This document shows, in pieces, positions 8,351-17,228 of a stretch of DNA of 21,337 nt. Both the position numbers and the translations under genes were made by a program. Position 1 is the stretch's first letter. Every line of letters begins with the position of its first letter. The stretch is from positions 1 to 21,337 of the forward strand of contig DDVI01000019.1 in NCBI GenBank assembly GCA_002345205.1. Reading direction: 5' to 3'. The notes under the pieces were generated by a model. That model did not search any database and was not told the DNA's origin. It saw nothing but the letters and a program-made list of their open reading frames with translations. The DNA comes from Bdellovibrionaceae bacterium UBA2316. GTDB lineage: Bacteria; Bdellovibrionota; Bdellovibrionia; Bdellovibrionales; Bdellovibrionaceae.

Positions 8351-8689
8351 ATGGAAAACAGAGTAAAAAATAAAAAATTAGATCTTGAATGGATTGATAA
8401 AGAAACCGGCCGAAAATTTCCGGCGGGAGTAGCATTCTACCACGAAGATAAAGGTGAGTTTCGACTTAAGGTCGATGCCATGCCCGATGAAAAATACATT
8501 TTCTTAAGGCCAACGGGGTCGGATGGCGAAACGGTTCACTACCGCGTTGATGTTAGTCTAAGAAAAGAAGGAAAATTTGTTCGGTCTTCGCCGATTGGTT
8601 CGGGGAAAAGCTCTAAAAGTGCCGGTCCCTATATTTTTATGGAACTAGGACCTTATTCACGGATTTTAGCACTTCACACGGAAGAGTAG
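8351..8689 (+). CDS. Unknown 112-residue protein before the pilin gene
   Basis: A soluble protein with no signal peptide or membrane segment. Its pattern of alternating hydrophobic residues (GEFRLKVDA, YIFLRPTG, VHYRVDVSL, YIFMELGPYSRIL) suggests a single beta-rich domain. A Gly/Ser/Lys loop (SSPIGSGKSSKSAGP) recalls a P-loop, but the hydrophobic strand normally before a Walker A motif is absent, so I do not call an ATPase. The ATG has a strong site (AGGGAGG, 10 nt upstream). A 49-nt gap separates it from the previous gene, while only 3 nt separate it from the pilin gene, so it is in the operon. I do not recognise the family. Confidence 0.7.
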   Translation: MENRVKNKKLDLEWIDKETGRKFPAGVAFYHEDKGEFRLKVDAMPDEKYIFLRPTGSDGETVHYRVDVSLRKEGKFVRSSPIGSGKSSKSAGPYIFMELGPYSRILALHTEE

Positions 8690-8692
8690 TAT

Positions 8693-9004
8693 TTGATAAA
8701 AAATCAATCTTGGATTGCTTTGGGTGCAATTGCCTATATTGGCATTACCCTTTTTATGCCAGAACTATCATTTGCGCAGTACGGAGGCGGCGACTTTCAG
8801 AGTAAGGTGGGCGGCGTAACAAAGGGACTTGTAAACGTGCTCTTGCCTGCGGTCAGCGTTCTGGGCCTTGTGTATGCAGCGATACTGGCAGCAACGGGTG
8901 ATGCTGAGGCAAAGTCTCGAATGGTACTTGTGGCAGTGGCTAGTATTGTTGGGTTTTTAGCACCCATGCTTATCCGCTGGCTTCAAAGTATTTCAGGGAT
9001 GTAG
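8693..9004 (+). CDS. virB2: VirB2/TrbC-like conjugative pilin
   Basis: 103 residues with the standard pilin layout: a signal peptide (residues 1-28, cleavage SFA|Q), a Gly-rich mature start (QYGGGDF), then two hydrophobic helices at about 45-67 and 76-97 joined by a short charged loop (GDAEAKSR). VirB2 subunits sit in the inner membrane and are drawn into the pilus. The start is TTG with GGAAGAG 6 nt upstream. The stop codon overlaps the start of the VirB3-like gene by one base. Length, topology and position before VirB3-VirB4 agree with the TrbC/VirB2 family. Confidence 0.9.
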   Translation: MIKNQSWIALGAIAYIGITLFMPELSFAQYGGGDFQSKVGGVTKGLVNVLLPAVSVLGLVYAAILAATGDAEAKSRMVLVAVASIVGFLAPMLIRWLQSISGM

Positions 9005-9330
9005 TGGAGTTTAAAGAATCTACTGTCCACAGGAAGCTGGACGCTAAAATCAAAATTGGGGGCATGGAAGCCCCCGACATTTTAGCCGTTCTGATATTTG
9101 CTTCAACAATGAATTTGTTTTTTGGTCGGACCTCATTGTCTGTTATTTTTGTGATTGTCTTACCGGCCACTTTACTCGGCATTTTATATTTTGGAAAAAG
9201 AGGAAAGCCGGATGACTATCTTATCCACTTGGTAAAATTTCATTTAACCAAGGGATTCTTTGCCGCCGGAAATGACCAATCAAATCGTGAAAAAATATTA
9301 GGAGTTAGAATTGATGGCAAATCAAATTAA
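9004..9330 (+). CDS. virB3: VirB3/TrbD-like membrane protein
   Basis: 108 residues starting with GTG that overlaps the pilin stop. The N-terminal part up to IGGMEAPDILAVL is followed by two closely spaced hydrophobic helices (about 25-40 and 45-63) and a basic cytoplasmic tail, typical of VirB3, an inner-membrane partner of the VirB4 ATPase. The family is short and divergent, so the assignment rests on size, topology and its fixed place between VirB2 and VirB4. It overlaps the VirB4 gene by 17 nt. Confidence 0.85.
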   Translation: MEFKESTVHRKLDAKIKIGGMEAPDILAVLIFASTMNLFFGRTSLSVIFVIVLPATLLGILYFGKRGKPDDYLIHLVKFHLTKGFFAAGNDQSNREKILGVRIDGKSN

Positions 9331-11728
9331 AGACATGCTAGGACTTTGGCACCTAGACGACAAGTTAGTCGTTTTTAGTGACGCATCTTTGGGTTCGGGA
9401 TTTAGAGTTATCGGAAACGATATCAGTTTAAAAACACCGGCGGAGGTAAATTACTTTTCGGAAAAAATAGAGGGACTCCTTAACTCTTTGCCCGAAGAGT
9501 ATTCTTTACAGCTTTTTTATAAACTTAATCATGATGTCGAAAGCATTATTCAAAAGCACGAAGATGTTTCTAAAAATTGTAAAGATAGCTATCAACCAGT
9601 ACGTGAGGCCAGGGTCAACTATTTAAGAAAGAACGCAAAAAACCGAGAATATTTTGTGCCAGAAATTTTTGTCTTTGTTAGGTCCGCTAGCCATCGAATG
9701 AAGCAAAGACGATTTTGGCAAAAAAGAGAATCATTTGAGGCAATGACAAAGAAGGACTACGATCAACATCGTCAAAAATTTGAAAGAACGATGACGCTTG
9801 TTAAAAGTGGTCTTGAATCGGCGGGACTATTTCCAACTGAAATTGATCCTATTGAGTGGTACGGAAATATTTTTACCTATTTTAATAAACCTCGTCATGA
9901 AGGCATAGGCCTACCGTATCTTCGTCAAGATTCAATTGATCATACCCTGTCTGAACAAATTGTACTGAGTGATATAAGTGTAGATAAAGACGCTATTACC
10001 ATTTCTGACTTAAAATTCCGGGTATTAACGCTTGCCATTTTGCCAGAAGGAAAAACACATGCGGCTATGATTGAGAATTTCACTAAGCTGCCATTTCATT
10101 TTTGGATCAGTCAAAATTTGAAAAGTCTGAATCAAAAAAAGGAGCTAAGTAAACTTGAACTAGGCCGAAGAGTGGCGCGCTCGATGGCTTCAGGTAGCAA
10201 GAATGTTTCTGATATTGAAAGTGAAACCCAGTTTGAGCAGATTGAGAGTCTAACTCGTGAACTTCATGAGGGGTGTGAGAAAATTGTAATGATGGATTTT
10301 AACGTCGTCGTTTGGGCCGACAGTCAAGAAGAACTTGAAACGAAAACCGACGAAGTTTTGCGATCCTTTCGATCTTTAAACCAGGCCGAAGGGATACAAG
10401 AAACCTATGCGGGTCTGGAAGCTTTTATGGCGGCTGCGCCGTCAATTTGCAAAGGGTTTAGGCTTAAGAAGATTAAAACGTCAAACGCCGCGCACTTGCT
10501 ACCGTTTTATTCATGCTGGCTGGGTAACAATAGACCGGTGTGCTTGCTGCCAAATCGAGAAAATTCACTTTTTTCACTGGACCCATTTGCTAAGGAACTT
10601 CCCAATTGGAATGGGCTTGTATTTGGCGGTAGCGGCTCCGGTAAATCGTTTAGCGTCGCCCAATTGATGCTACAGTTCTACGGCCAAGAGCCAAATCCAA
10701 AAATTATATGGATTGATAACGGCGCTTCATCGCAGCGGCTGCTTGAGGTACTTGGCGGCGAGTTTATCGACCTGACTTTAGAATCAGGAATTTCGATTAA
10801 CTTATTTGATCTTGAGGAGGGGGAACTCGTACCGACTCCATCACGAATTAAAATGATGCTTGGAGTGCTAGAGCTGATTTTAAAAGACGATGATAAAAAA
10901 GGGCTTCCAAAGCGGGAAAAAGCCCTTCTCGAAGAGTCGATTTTTAGAATGTACCAAAGTGTAAAAGATCGGGTTCCAGTATTAACTGATTTAAAAACAA
11001 TTCTTACTGAGCATGTGGAGCCTGAAATGAGAAAATACGCTCAAATATTATTTTCTTGGACTGGCGACACGGCCTATGGACGAATGCTAGATCGGCAAAG
11101 TAACGTAAAATTAAAATCAGATTTAATCACGATTGAAATCAAAGGACTAGACAACCATCGCGAGTTAAAAGACATATTTTTACTGCTGTTTACAAGCTAT
11201 ATTAAGACAGAGGCAGCTAGGGACCTTCAAACTCCTTACTTGTTGATAATTGATGAGGCTCAGCGTCTTTTCAAAACAGAGAGCGGAAGAGATTTTGCTA
11301 TCGATTGTTTTCGTACCTTTAGAAAATATAACGCTGGGATTTATTGCATTTCCCAAAACTATCGAGATTTTTTGTCTGACAAAGACCTAGCCGAGAGCTT
11401 AATGCCGAATACAACAAACGTGTTCATTTTGCGTCAACGAAAAATCGATTGGAACGATTTTAAATCGAGTTTTGATTTCAATGACTCTCAAGTAGAAGCG
11501 ATAAAAAGCCTTGAGATCGTGAAAGGAAAGTACTCTGAATTTTATCTTATGCAGGATGAAAATCAGGCTATTCTTAGACTAGTTCCGGAACCACTGAGTT
11601 ACTGGATCTGCACCAGTGACGGAAATGAAAAAGCAAAAATTAAAGAAATGGAGGATAGGCATCCGAATGAATCAAAGATTCAAATTCTGCAACGACTTGC
11701 CTTTGAAAACGAATTGGATAGATCATGA
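9314..11728 (+). CDS. virB4: VirB4/TrbE conjugative transfer ATPase
   Basis: 804 residues, the usual length for VirB4, the hexameric ATPase that energises pilus assembly and substrate passage at the inner membrane. The Walker A motif GGSGSGKS is at residues 438-445 and Walker B LLIIDEAQ at about 643-650 (DEAQ 647-650). The conserved stretch FRKYNAGIYCISQN follows. The N-terminal 400 residues form the family's divergent substrate/membrane-facing domain (YKLNHD, HEGIGLPYLRQD). ATG at 9314 is chosen over TTG at 9311 because AGGAG (9300-9304) is 9 nt away. The stop overlaps the next ATG (ATGA). No frameshift is seen. Confidence 0.96.
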   Translation: MANQIKDMLGLWHLDDKLVVFSDASLGSGFRVIGNDISLKTPAEVNYFSEKIEGLLNSLPEEYSLQLFYKLNHDVESIIQKHEDVSKNCKDSYQPVREARVNYLRKNAKNREYFVPEIFVFVRSASHRMKQRRFWQKRESFEAMTKKDYDQHRQKFERTMTLVKSGLESAGLFPTEIDPIEWYGNIFTYFNKPRHEGIGLPYLRQDSIDHTLSEQIVLSDISVDKDAITISDLKFRVLTLAILPEGKTHAAMIENFTKLPFHFWISQNLKSLNQKKELSKLELGRRVARSMASGSKNVSDIESETQFEQIESLTRELHEGCEKIVMMDFNVVVWADSQEELETKTDEVLRSFRSLNQAEGIQETYAGLEAFMAAAPSICKGFRLKKIKTSNAAHLLPFYSCWLGNNRPVCLLPNRENSLFSLDPFAKELPNWNGLVFGGSGSGKSFSVAQLMLQFYGQEPNPKIIWIDNGASSQRLLEVLGGEFIDLTLESGISINLFDLEEGELVPTPSRIKMMLGVLELILKDDDKKGLPKREKALLEESIFRMYQSVKDRVPVLTDLKTILTEHVEPEMRKYAQILFSWTGDTAYGRMLDRQSNVKLKSDLITIEIKGLDNHRELKDIFLLLFTSYIKTEAARDLQTPYLLIIDEAQRLFKTESGRDFAIDCFRTFRKYNAGIYCISQNYRDFLSDKDLAESLMPNTTNVFILRQRKIDWNDFKSSFDFNDSQVEAIKSLEIVKGKYSEFYLMQDENQAILRLVPEPLSYWICTSDGNEKAKIKEMEDRHPNESKIQILQRLAFENELDRS

Positions 11729-12453
11729 ACGTGTTTAAATTAAAAATATTGTCAGCGGGATATTTTCGGATCTCGGCAATTGTCTTTTTAATTATTGGTC
11801 TCATGATCCCGCCAAAAGCTGGAGCGTTTACCGATGGATCTGGATGGACACAGGTTTCCTACTTGATAAAAATTCTCGAGGAGAATATTCGTCGGTATTA
11901 TCAGCTTAAGACCATGATTGAACTTGCAAAAGACCAGCGGGATTACTTGAGGCTGGTTAACTCGGGACTAGATAATTCATTGGGTCTTATTGAAACCTTA
12001 CCGATCAAAGATGAAAAAGTACTTTCTGAAATACGAAATTTCAAAAAGGCTGTGGAAAAGATTTCAGAAATCTATGGTGCTGTTCCTAAGAGCAAAGAAG
12101 AGTTTATGCAAAGACTACATGATCAAACCATTTCAGAAAGTCTTAGAATGATAAACGATTTTAAAGAATACTCAGTGAAGCAAGAAGAAAACTCAATTCG
12201 AGTGGCCATCGATAGCCGGGCAGCATCGCCCAAGGGGGCTATGAGAATACAGGCGGAAACCAGCGCTCAGATTCTTAGGTCACTGTCGCAATTGATTCGG
12301 CTTAATACGCAGATGCTAAAACTACAAAGCGAGCAGTTTGGAATGCAAAACAAAATGGGAAAAGATAGCGTTACGAACTTTCAGCGAGTGAATCAGGATC
12401 TTGGAAAGAGTTTTAAAGAACTCAACCCACAAATGAGTTTAATCAAATTTTAA
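11725..12453 (+). CDS. virB5: VirB5/TrbJ-like periplasmic protein
   Basis: 242 residues with a long signal peptide (1-34, cleavage KAGA|F). The rest is almost entirely helical and rich in Gln, Lys and Glu (QVSYLIKILEENIRRYYQLKTMIELAKDQ; QILRSLSQLIRLNTQMLKLQSEQ), as in the VirB5/TrbJ family, which forms the minor pilus tip. It shares an ATGA overlap with VirB4 and abuts the VirB6-like gene with no gap. Sequence identity in this family is low, so position and fold-type are the main evidence. Confidence 0.82.
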   Translation: MNVFKLKILSAGYFRISAIVFLIIGLMIPPKAGAFTDGSGWTQVSYLIKILEENIRRYYQLKTMIELAKDQRDYLRLVNSGLDNSLGLIETLPIKDEKVLSEIRNFKKAVEKISEIYGAVPKSKEEFMQRLHDQTISESLRMINDFKEYSVKQEENSIRVAIDSRAASPKGAMRIQAETSAQILRSLSQLIRLNTQMLKLQSEQFGMQNKMGKDSVTNFQRVNQDLGKSFKELNPQMSLIKF

Positions 12454-13407
12454 ATGTTTGATTATTTAAGCGATGTGGGACGAAGTCTGCGCGGCGAACT
12501 AGTTTCGACGTACTGGGTTCTTATTGTGCCCCTTGTTCTATTGCTAATAGTGATGGAGTTTCTAAAAAATGACGAGCCCGATGTTAAAGACATTTTCCGG
12601 AGGGTTTTAGTTTCGGTGATACTGCTATATAGTTTTGATACCACCTTGAATGCTATTGCCACAATCGGCGATAGCATTACCGATAAAATTGATGGACTTC
12701 AAAAACTATGGGACGTTTTAAAGAACCTTGGGCCAAACTATAATAGCGCAAGTAATGATTGGTTCAACCTTAGGGAGACAGCACTCTATATCTTTAATAT
12801 AGGGGCCTATATCATTGCCTACTTGGGATTTTTTATTTCAAATGCAATGATTCACTTTGTGTGGACCATTTTATTTGTGTGTTCCCCCCTGATGATACTA
12901 GCCTATGTGGCTAGACAAACTGAACATGTGACTTTTAGTCTCTACAAGGGGCTAGTGCAAGTGGTGCTTTGGAAAATTTTGTGGAGTCTTCTTGGCGTAT
13001 TGTTACTCAAGCTAGCTATGAATCCAAAAGTGACCGGGATGGAAGACTATTTGATGTCTATAATTATCAACTTATCCATCGGTCTAAGCATGCTATTTAT
13101 TCCAATTGCAACAAGATCACTAGTTAATGATGGTATGGAAAGCGCGGCTTCAGCTATTACGGCTGTTCCGACTATGGCAACAGGAGTTGCTCTAAAAGCA
13201 CAAATGGCAAAACTTGCTAAAGGCATAGCTAGCGGCGCTGTTTCCGGTGGAAAATTTGCAGCTAAGCCCATCACTAACCCTTTTGTTGGCAGAGCGGAGC
13301 TACTAAGGCAACGACTGAATCCAAAACTGAATCAAATGAAAAAAACATATGAAAATCTATTTTTACCTAAAGATCAAAAACAAGGAAGAAATGACAAACG
13401 AAGATAG
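12454..13407 (+). CDS. virB6: VirB6/TrbL-like polytopic membrane protein
   Basis: 317 residues with at least five hydrophobic helices, roughly at 20-36, 50-66, 110-130, 132-152, 168-188 and 202-220, then an Ala/Gly-rich and strongly basic C-terminus (GASGAVSGGKFAAKP...DQKQGRNDKRR). VirB6 is the inner-membrane channel component of the type IV secretion machine. A 'W-x-x-x-F-x-C-S-P-L' type segment is present (WTILFVCSPLMILAYVARQT). The ATG directly follows the VirB5 stop. The 3' end overlaps the VirB8-like gene by 17 nt. Confidence 0.87.
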   Translation: MFDYLSDVGRSLRGELVSTYWVLIVPLVLLLIVMEFLKNDEPDVKDIFRRVLVSVILLYSFDTTLNAIATIGDSITDKIDGLQKLWDVLKNLGPNYNSASNDWFNLRETALYIFNIGAYIIAYLGFFISNAMIHFVWTILFVCSPLMILAYVARQTEHVTFSLYKGLVQVVLWKILWSLLGVLLLKLAMNPKVTGMEDYLMSIIINLSIGLSMLFIPIATRSLVNDGMESAASAITAVPTMATGVALKAQMAKLAKGIASGAVSGGKFAAKPITNPFVGRAELLRQRLNPKLNQMKKTYENLFLPKDQKQGRNDKRR

Positions 13408-14017
13408 TTTAAAAAAAGAAAACTTAAAAACTGTAAGATCAACTCTTGATCACTGGATTGATACAAATAATCAGCTACGGCTTTACAAATGGATTGGCGC
13501 TATTTGTGCCGGTATAGGAATGCTTTTACTGTGCGTGGTTTTATTTCAATCGCTGAAATCACCGCTTGTGATTTATGACGACGGATCAAGTAAAATACCG
13601 CTTAAAAGTGAGTCTAAGCCTTTTAAGATTGATGAAGAACAAATTAGTCGCTTTCTAACGGAATATTTATTTCTATATTTTAAATGGGAAAAACTTGATC
13701 CTGATAAAATCATAAAAGAAATAGGTCCATTCACTAGCGATGCTTTGTCTGAAAAAATTAATATTCAGCTTCTTCAAAGGCGAGATCGGGATTTTAAAAA
13801 CCAATCCGTTTCACAGGACATCGCCCATGTTAAAATCAACGTGAACGAAAAGGAAATTACGGCTACATACGATAAAGTACTTCGCATTTCGGGCATACCG
13901 CTAGTGGTCCCTTGTGAGGCCTCTTTTCAAATTGTTGATGGACCTGTTACGAATTGGAATCTGCTTGGTCTATACGTAAATGGTATCATCGAGCATGAAG
14001 GTGCAAAAGGCGATTAG
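13391..14017 (+). CDS. virB8: VirB8/TraE-like inner-membrane assembly factor
   Basis: 208 residues. A short cytoplasmic N-terminus precedes one membrane helix at about 33-54 (WIGAICAGIGMLLLCVVLFQSL). A periplasmic NTF2-like domain follows: EEQISRFLTEYLFLYFKWEKLDPDKI, a run of charged helix, then strands HVKINVNEKEITATYDKVLRISGIPLVVPCEASFQIV. This is the layout of VirB8/TraE, a scaffold linking VirB9-VirB10 with VirB6. ATG at 13391 is preferred to the in-frame ATG at 13349 because AAGGA lies just upstream and the shorter form gives a normal cytoplasmic tail. Confidence 0.85.
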   Translation: MTNEDSLKKENLKTVRSTLDHWIDTNNQLRLYKWIGAICAGIGMLLLCVVLFQSLKSPLVIYDDGSSKIPLKSESKPFKIDEEQISRFLTEYLFLYFKWEKLDPDKIIKEIGPFTSDALSEKINIQLLQRRDRDFKNQSVSQDIAHVKINVNEKEITATYDKVLRISGIPLVVPCEASFQIVDGPVTNWNLLGLYVNGIIEHEGAKGD

Positions 14018-14744
14018 GCTATTGGTGCTATTACTAGGGATATTGGCGCTGTGCCACATGGCTTTAGCGGGAGGTGTTAGGACTATCGTGGCAGGGCCTA
14101 GCTCAATGGAATCGATTAATCTAAGCCTAGGAAAATCAACGGTATTAAGATTTAAAGATAAGCCAAAGAAAATAGTAATTGGAAATCAAAACTATTTCGG
14201 CATTGAGTTTATTGAAAATGATATTGCCATTCAGCCACACGGACAAATTAAAACCAATATGTTTGTCTATTCGGAAAATCGAACCTATGGATTCTATCTT
14301 ATTGTTGGGAATAAAAGTCATGATGACCTTGTAAAGGTAGAATGGGATTCAGTAAATCAACAGCGGCCGGTATTTAGTTATCGAGCCCTTGCTAGTTCGG
14401 AGAAAAAAGAAATTCGCGGCATAGAAGTAAAATTCAAGAACGGCTTGATTCTTAGACCCGATTCTATCCAATCCATTCAAGGAGTGAAGCTAAATGCTTT
14501 AGATCTATTTGCATTGAATTCATCGAAAAATAAATTGGATCTTAAGGATTTAAAACTATTGGTCACTCGAGATGGAGCGACTTTGGATAAGCAAGTGATC
14601 GTGAAAGAAAAATCTCAAATTGAAAGCAATGAGCGGGTTAAAGTACGGGTCCTTTTTTCTAGTGATTCAAAACGAGATGCTAAAGTACTGATATCGTTGC
14701 CAAATGAAAATCAAAGTTTTCTATTGAAAAAGGAGTTTTTATAA
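13995..14744 (+). CDS. virB9: VirB9/TrbG/TraK-like secreted core-complex protein
   Basis: 249 residues from ATG 13995. The signal peptide is residues 1-25 (cleavage ALA|G). The mature protein is beta-rich. Its N-domain (STVLRFKDKPKKIVIGNQNYFGIEFIENDIAIQPHGQIKTNMFVYSENRTYGFYLIVG) follows the VirB9/TrbG/CagX pattern of '...V..I.....F.....D..I.P.G..KTN..V.......Y.F.L'. VirB9 forms the outer-membrane ring with VirB7 and VirB10. The start is uncertain: an ATG at 13980 and a GTG at 14001 are in frame, and none has a strong ribosome site, but 13995 gives the best signal peptide. Its last codons AAG-GAG may serve as ribosome site for VirB10. Confidence 0.85.
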   Translation: MKVQKAIRLLVLLLGILALCHMALAGGVRTIVAGPSSMESINLSLGKSTVLRFKDKPKKIVIGNQNYFGIEFIENDIAIQPHGQIKTNMFVYSENRTYGFYLIVGNKSHDDLVKVEWDSVNQQRPVFSYRALASSEKKEIRGIEVKFKNGLILRPDSIQSIQGVKLNALDLFALNSSKNKLDLKDLKLLVTRDGATLDKQVIVKEKSQIESNERVKVRVLFSSDSKRDAKVLISLPNENQSFLLKKEFL

Positions 14745-15742
14745 ACTCAGTCAAAAAAAATAGATGGAACCTATTTAAAGGAAAAATTTCCGATATCAAG
14801 TCGTACTTTTTAAAACGAAATGGTGAAAAAAACGTCGTAAACTTAAAGCGAGTGGGCCTCATAGGAGGCCCTATTTTGTTTTTGATGATTATTACAGCAT
14901 TCATATTGTCAGACAAAGAAGACACAAGTTTTCTAGGGCAATCGGAGAAACGACTTGTTAATAGCGGCAAAGAACGCGATAAAAATGAGTCAAATGTAAA
15001 TCATGACAACAGGCGAACGTACTCAGATACAGCCAAAAAAATTTTAGGTGACGGAAAATCCTCAGCGAAAAGCAGCGCAAAGGGAAATAAAGATCGATCA
15101 ACGTCAGGTATGCAGGCGGCAAAGATTAACTTAAAAGCCAGTCAAGTTATTGTCAGAGACGGAGCTAGTGATCCAGAGCGAAGCATTCCGATTGGAACTA
15201 ATATGATCGGAAAAACTTTAACGGCAGTTGATACTCGTGAGCCAGGGCAAATAATAAAAATCTTATTACCTTATGGTGGCCGGTCAAAGTATGGAACTGA
15301 ACTGGAAAAAGGCACCGTCCTTTTTGGACAGGTTATGTATTCAGGACGAGGACGCAAAGTCAGTATCCAAATCAACAAGGGCCTATTTCCATCTGAGCAG
15401 GAATTTGATATTAGCGCCCAAGTTTTGGACCCTAAAAATTATTCCACCGGAATCGCTGGTGATACAAACACTGAGTCGGACACTCGGGTATTTGCTGCTC
15501 TGGGGTTAAGTGTTGCCTCAGGTGCTAGTGACATAATGATGGAGCGCGAAACTATGAACTCATTAGGGCAATCAATGCCTAAAGCGAGTATTGAAAATGC
15601 CATTAAAAAGGGTTTGTCTACTTCGGCCCAGGAAGAAGCTAACCGGCAGATCGAATCCTTTAAGGATACCGAGGACTATATCACCGTTCCCGCCGGGCGA
15701 GATGTCATTGTGAGCTTAACAAAAACTTATGTGGAAAAATGA
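14741..15742 (+). CDS. virB10: VirB10/TrbI-like channel protein, start probably ATA
   Basis: About 333 residues if translation begins at ATA 14741, or 297 residues from GTG 14852. The stop-to-stop frame (from 14708) has no ATG, GTG or TTG before 14852. A perfect AAGGAG (14730-14735) stands 5 nt before ATA 14741, which overlaps the VirB9 stop. The extra 37 residues are basic and form the cytoplasmic tail that VirB10 proteins carry before their membrane helix (about residues 39-57, GLIGGPILFLMIITAFILS). A Ser/Lys-rich periplasmic linker follows. The VirB10 beta-barrel core then shows IPIGTNMIGKTLTAVDTREPGQII, LEKGTVLFGQV, and RKVSIQINKGLFPSEQEFDI. VirB10 spans both membranes and gates the outer pore. 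It overlaps the next gene (ATGA). Confidence 0.85.
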   Translation: MNSVKKNRWNLFKGKISDIKSYFLKRNGEKNVVNLKRVGLIGGPILFLMIITAFILSDKEDTSFLGQSEKRLVNSGKERDKNESNVNHDNRRTYSDTAKKILGDGKSSAKSSAKGNKDRSTSGMQAAKINLKASQVIVRDGASDPERSIPIGTNMIGKTLTAVDTREPGQIIKILLPYGGRSKYGTELEKGTVLFGQVMYSGRGRKVSIQINKGLFPSEQEFDISAQVLDPKNYSTGIAGDTNTESDTRVFAALGLSVASGASDIMMERETMNSLGQSMPKASIENAIKKGLSTSAQEEANRQIESFKDTEDYITVPAGRDVIVSLTKTYVEK

Positions 15743-17214
15743 CACAAATAAAATCTAAGGCTGGTCATTCCACTAAAGGGTTTGACGATATGATGAAAGT
15801 TGTCTCCTTTCTGGCAGGAATTAGTATACGGGGGATAGCAGAGCTTTTTGACCGATTTAAGAGTCTATACTTTATGACTTTTGTTTGGAGCTGGATAAGT
15901 TTCTTGACTGTTTTTTCGAACTACAAGCATCTCAAATTGTTACATTTATTGTTTCCAAATGTGTTCACGCCGACGGTGGTTGAAATACTCGTAGAAGAAA
16001 TGCCGCTACCAATTGTGATTCATACGTTGCTATTAATTGTTAGTCCAATTGCCTTTCTGGGATTCTTGTATGGCCTTTTTACAAAAGATAAAAAGAAAGA
16101 GATTTCTCAGGCGCTTGGACACCTTGGTTTAAAAACCGCCCAAGGTAGGGAGCCTATTGTGAGCAAAGTAGTGAATTTAGATGAACATAGGCAAAGGATT
16201 TTGGTTTCAAGTATTGGAATAGGTGTTGACCGGTATCTAGAGAAAAAGTCAGATCTTGAAATGGCTTTGGGAGCCACCGTGGAATCAATTAGGACAACAG
16301 CGAACAATAAGTTTATTGAAATTTTAAGCACGACTAAGATTATACCGACTATGTTACCTTATTCGGAGACGGCTAAGTATATTACCGAATCACTTTCGTT
16401 TCCTATTGGAGAATCTCTAGGGGGTATTCAAGTTCAAGAGTTGTCGACTCTTCCACACATGATGATAGCCGGGGCTTCCGGTGGAGGTAAAAGTAATTTC
16501 TTTAAACAAACACTGCTGAGTCTAATAAAGAGCACGAAAAATGTTCAAGTCTACATTTTGGATCTAAAAAAAGGCATCGAAGCCAAAGAGTTTTCATGCC
16601 TACCAAATGTCAGCATTGCTAAAACTGAAATTGAAGCTAACTTACTTCTAGCCAAACTTAGGCAGGAAATGATCCATCGCTTTGATCTGCTAGAAAAAAA
16701 TGGACGTATTGCAATTGATCCAGAAAATGACAAGAAAGACTATATTGTCATAGCTGTCGATGAGGCATCGGTCCTTTATGGAAAGACAAAAGTCAGTAAG
16801 GAGCGTGCGAAAAATGTAACTCAAGCTCGAGAACTCACTGACGATTTAGCAAAACTAGGACGAGCGGCTAAAATGAATCTCATTATTGCAACTCAAAAAG
16901 TGACCACAGATACAATTGATACAAAGATTCAAGAGAACATGGGCGGCCGAATTTGTTTCAGAGCCAACACACTCCAGGGATCGATGACCGTGCTTGGAAA
17001 TAAAATGGCGTTTGAACTTCCCGATGTCAAAGGGCGCGCAATATGGGCAAATGGTACCACTTTTACGGAAGTGCAAACTCCGTTTGTAAAAGAGGAAGTA
17101 CTCAAAGATGAAATCAATAAGATCAAAATGGAATTTGAAACCGGCGCAAGATCAAATTTCTCATTGCCATTTAAAGCAACGGTTGAAGTGACTAGTGGAC
17201 CTGAACCTACATAA
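15739..17214 (+). CDS. FtsK/SpoIIIE-like DNA pump acting as T4SS coupling protein
   Basis: 491 residues. Two membrane helices (about 44-60 and 90-114) anchor the N-terminus. A cytosolic FtsK/SpoIIIE-type P-loop motor follows, with Walker A GASGGGKS at 245-252, DLKKG after the first strand, Walker B IVIAVDEAS at 336-344 and the downstream GRAAKMNLIIATQK and GRICFRAN motifs. These are the FtsK_SpoIIIE signatures rather than those of VirD4/TraG. Placed directly after VirB10 with an ATGA overlap, it is best explained as the coupling protein that feeds DNA to the VirB channel, as TcpA-like proteins do in Gram-positive elements. It lacks the C-terminal gamma domain of chromosomal FtsK, so a cell-division role is unlikely. 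Confidence 0.88.
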   Translation: MTQIKSKAGHSTKGFDDMMKVVSFLAGISIRGIAELFDRFKSLYFMTFVWSWISFLTVFSNYKHLKLLHLLFPNVFTPTVVEILVEEMPLPIVIHTLLLIVSPIAFLGFLYGLFTKDKKKEISQALGHLGLKTAQGREPIVSKVVNLDEHRQRILVSSIGIGVDRYLEKKSDLEMALGATVESIRTTANNKFIEILSTTKIIPTMLPYSETAKYITESLSFPIGESLGGIQVQELSTLPHMMIAGASGGGKSNFFKQTLLSLIKSTKNVQVYILDLKKGIEAKEFSCLPNVSIAKTEIEANLLLAKLRQEMIHRFDLLEKNGRIAIDPENDKKDYIVIAVDEASVLYGKTKVSKERAKNVTQARELTDDLAKLGRAAKMNLIIATQKVTTDTIDTKIQENMGGRICFRANTLQGSMTVLGNKMAFELPDVKGRAIWANGTTFTEVQTPFVKEEVLKDEINKIKMEFETGARSNFSLPFKATVEVTSGPEPT

Positions 17215-17228
17215 AAAAGTAAATAAAA

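Noticed and set aside
8580..8620. GSGKSS-like loop in the 112-residue protein as a Walker A ATP-binding motif
   Set aside because: No hydrophobic beta-strand precedes it, the spacing is not GxxxxGK[ST] in a P-loop context, there is no Walker B, and the protein is too small.
10407..10667. Second-frame open stretch inside the VirB4 gene
   Set aside because: It overlaps the Walker A coding region of VirB4 in another frame and has Trp/Arg/Cys-rich composition typical of an out-of-frame reading.
15739..17214. The FtsK-like protein as the chromosomal cell-division translocase
   Set aside because: It has only two membrane helices, no long linker and no gamma domain, and is translationally coupled to VirB10.
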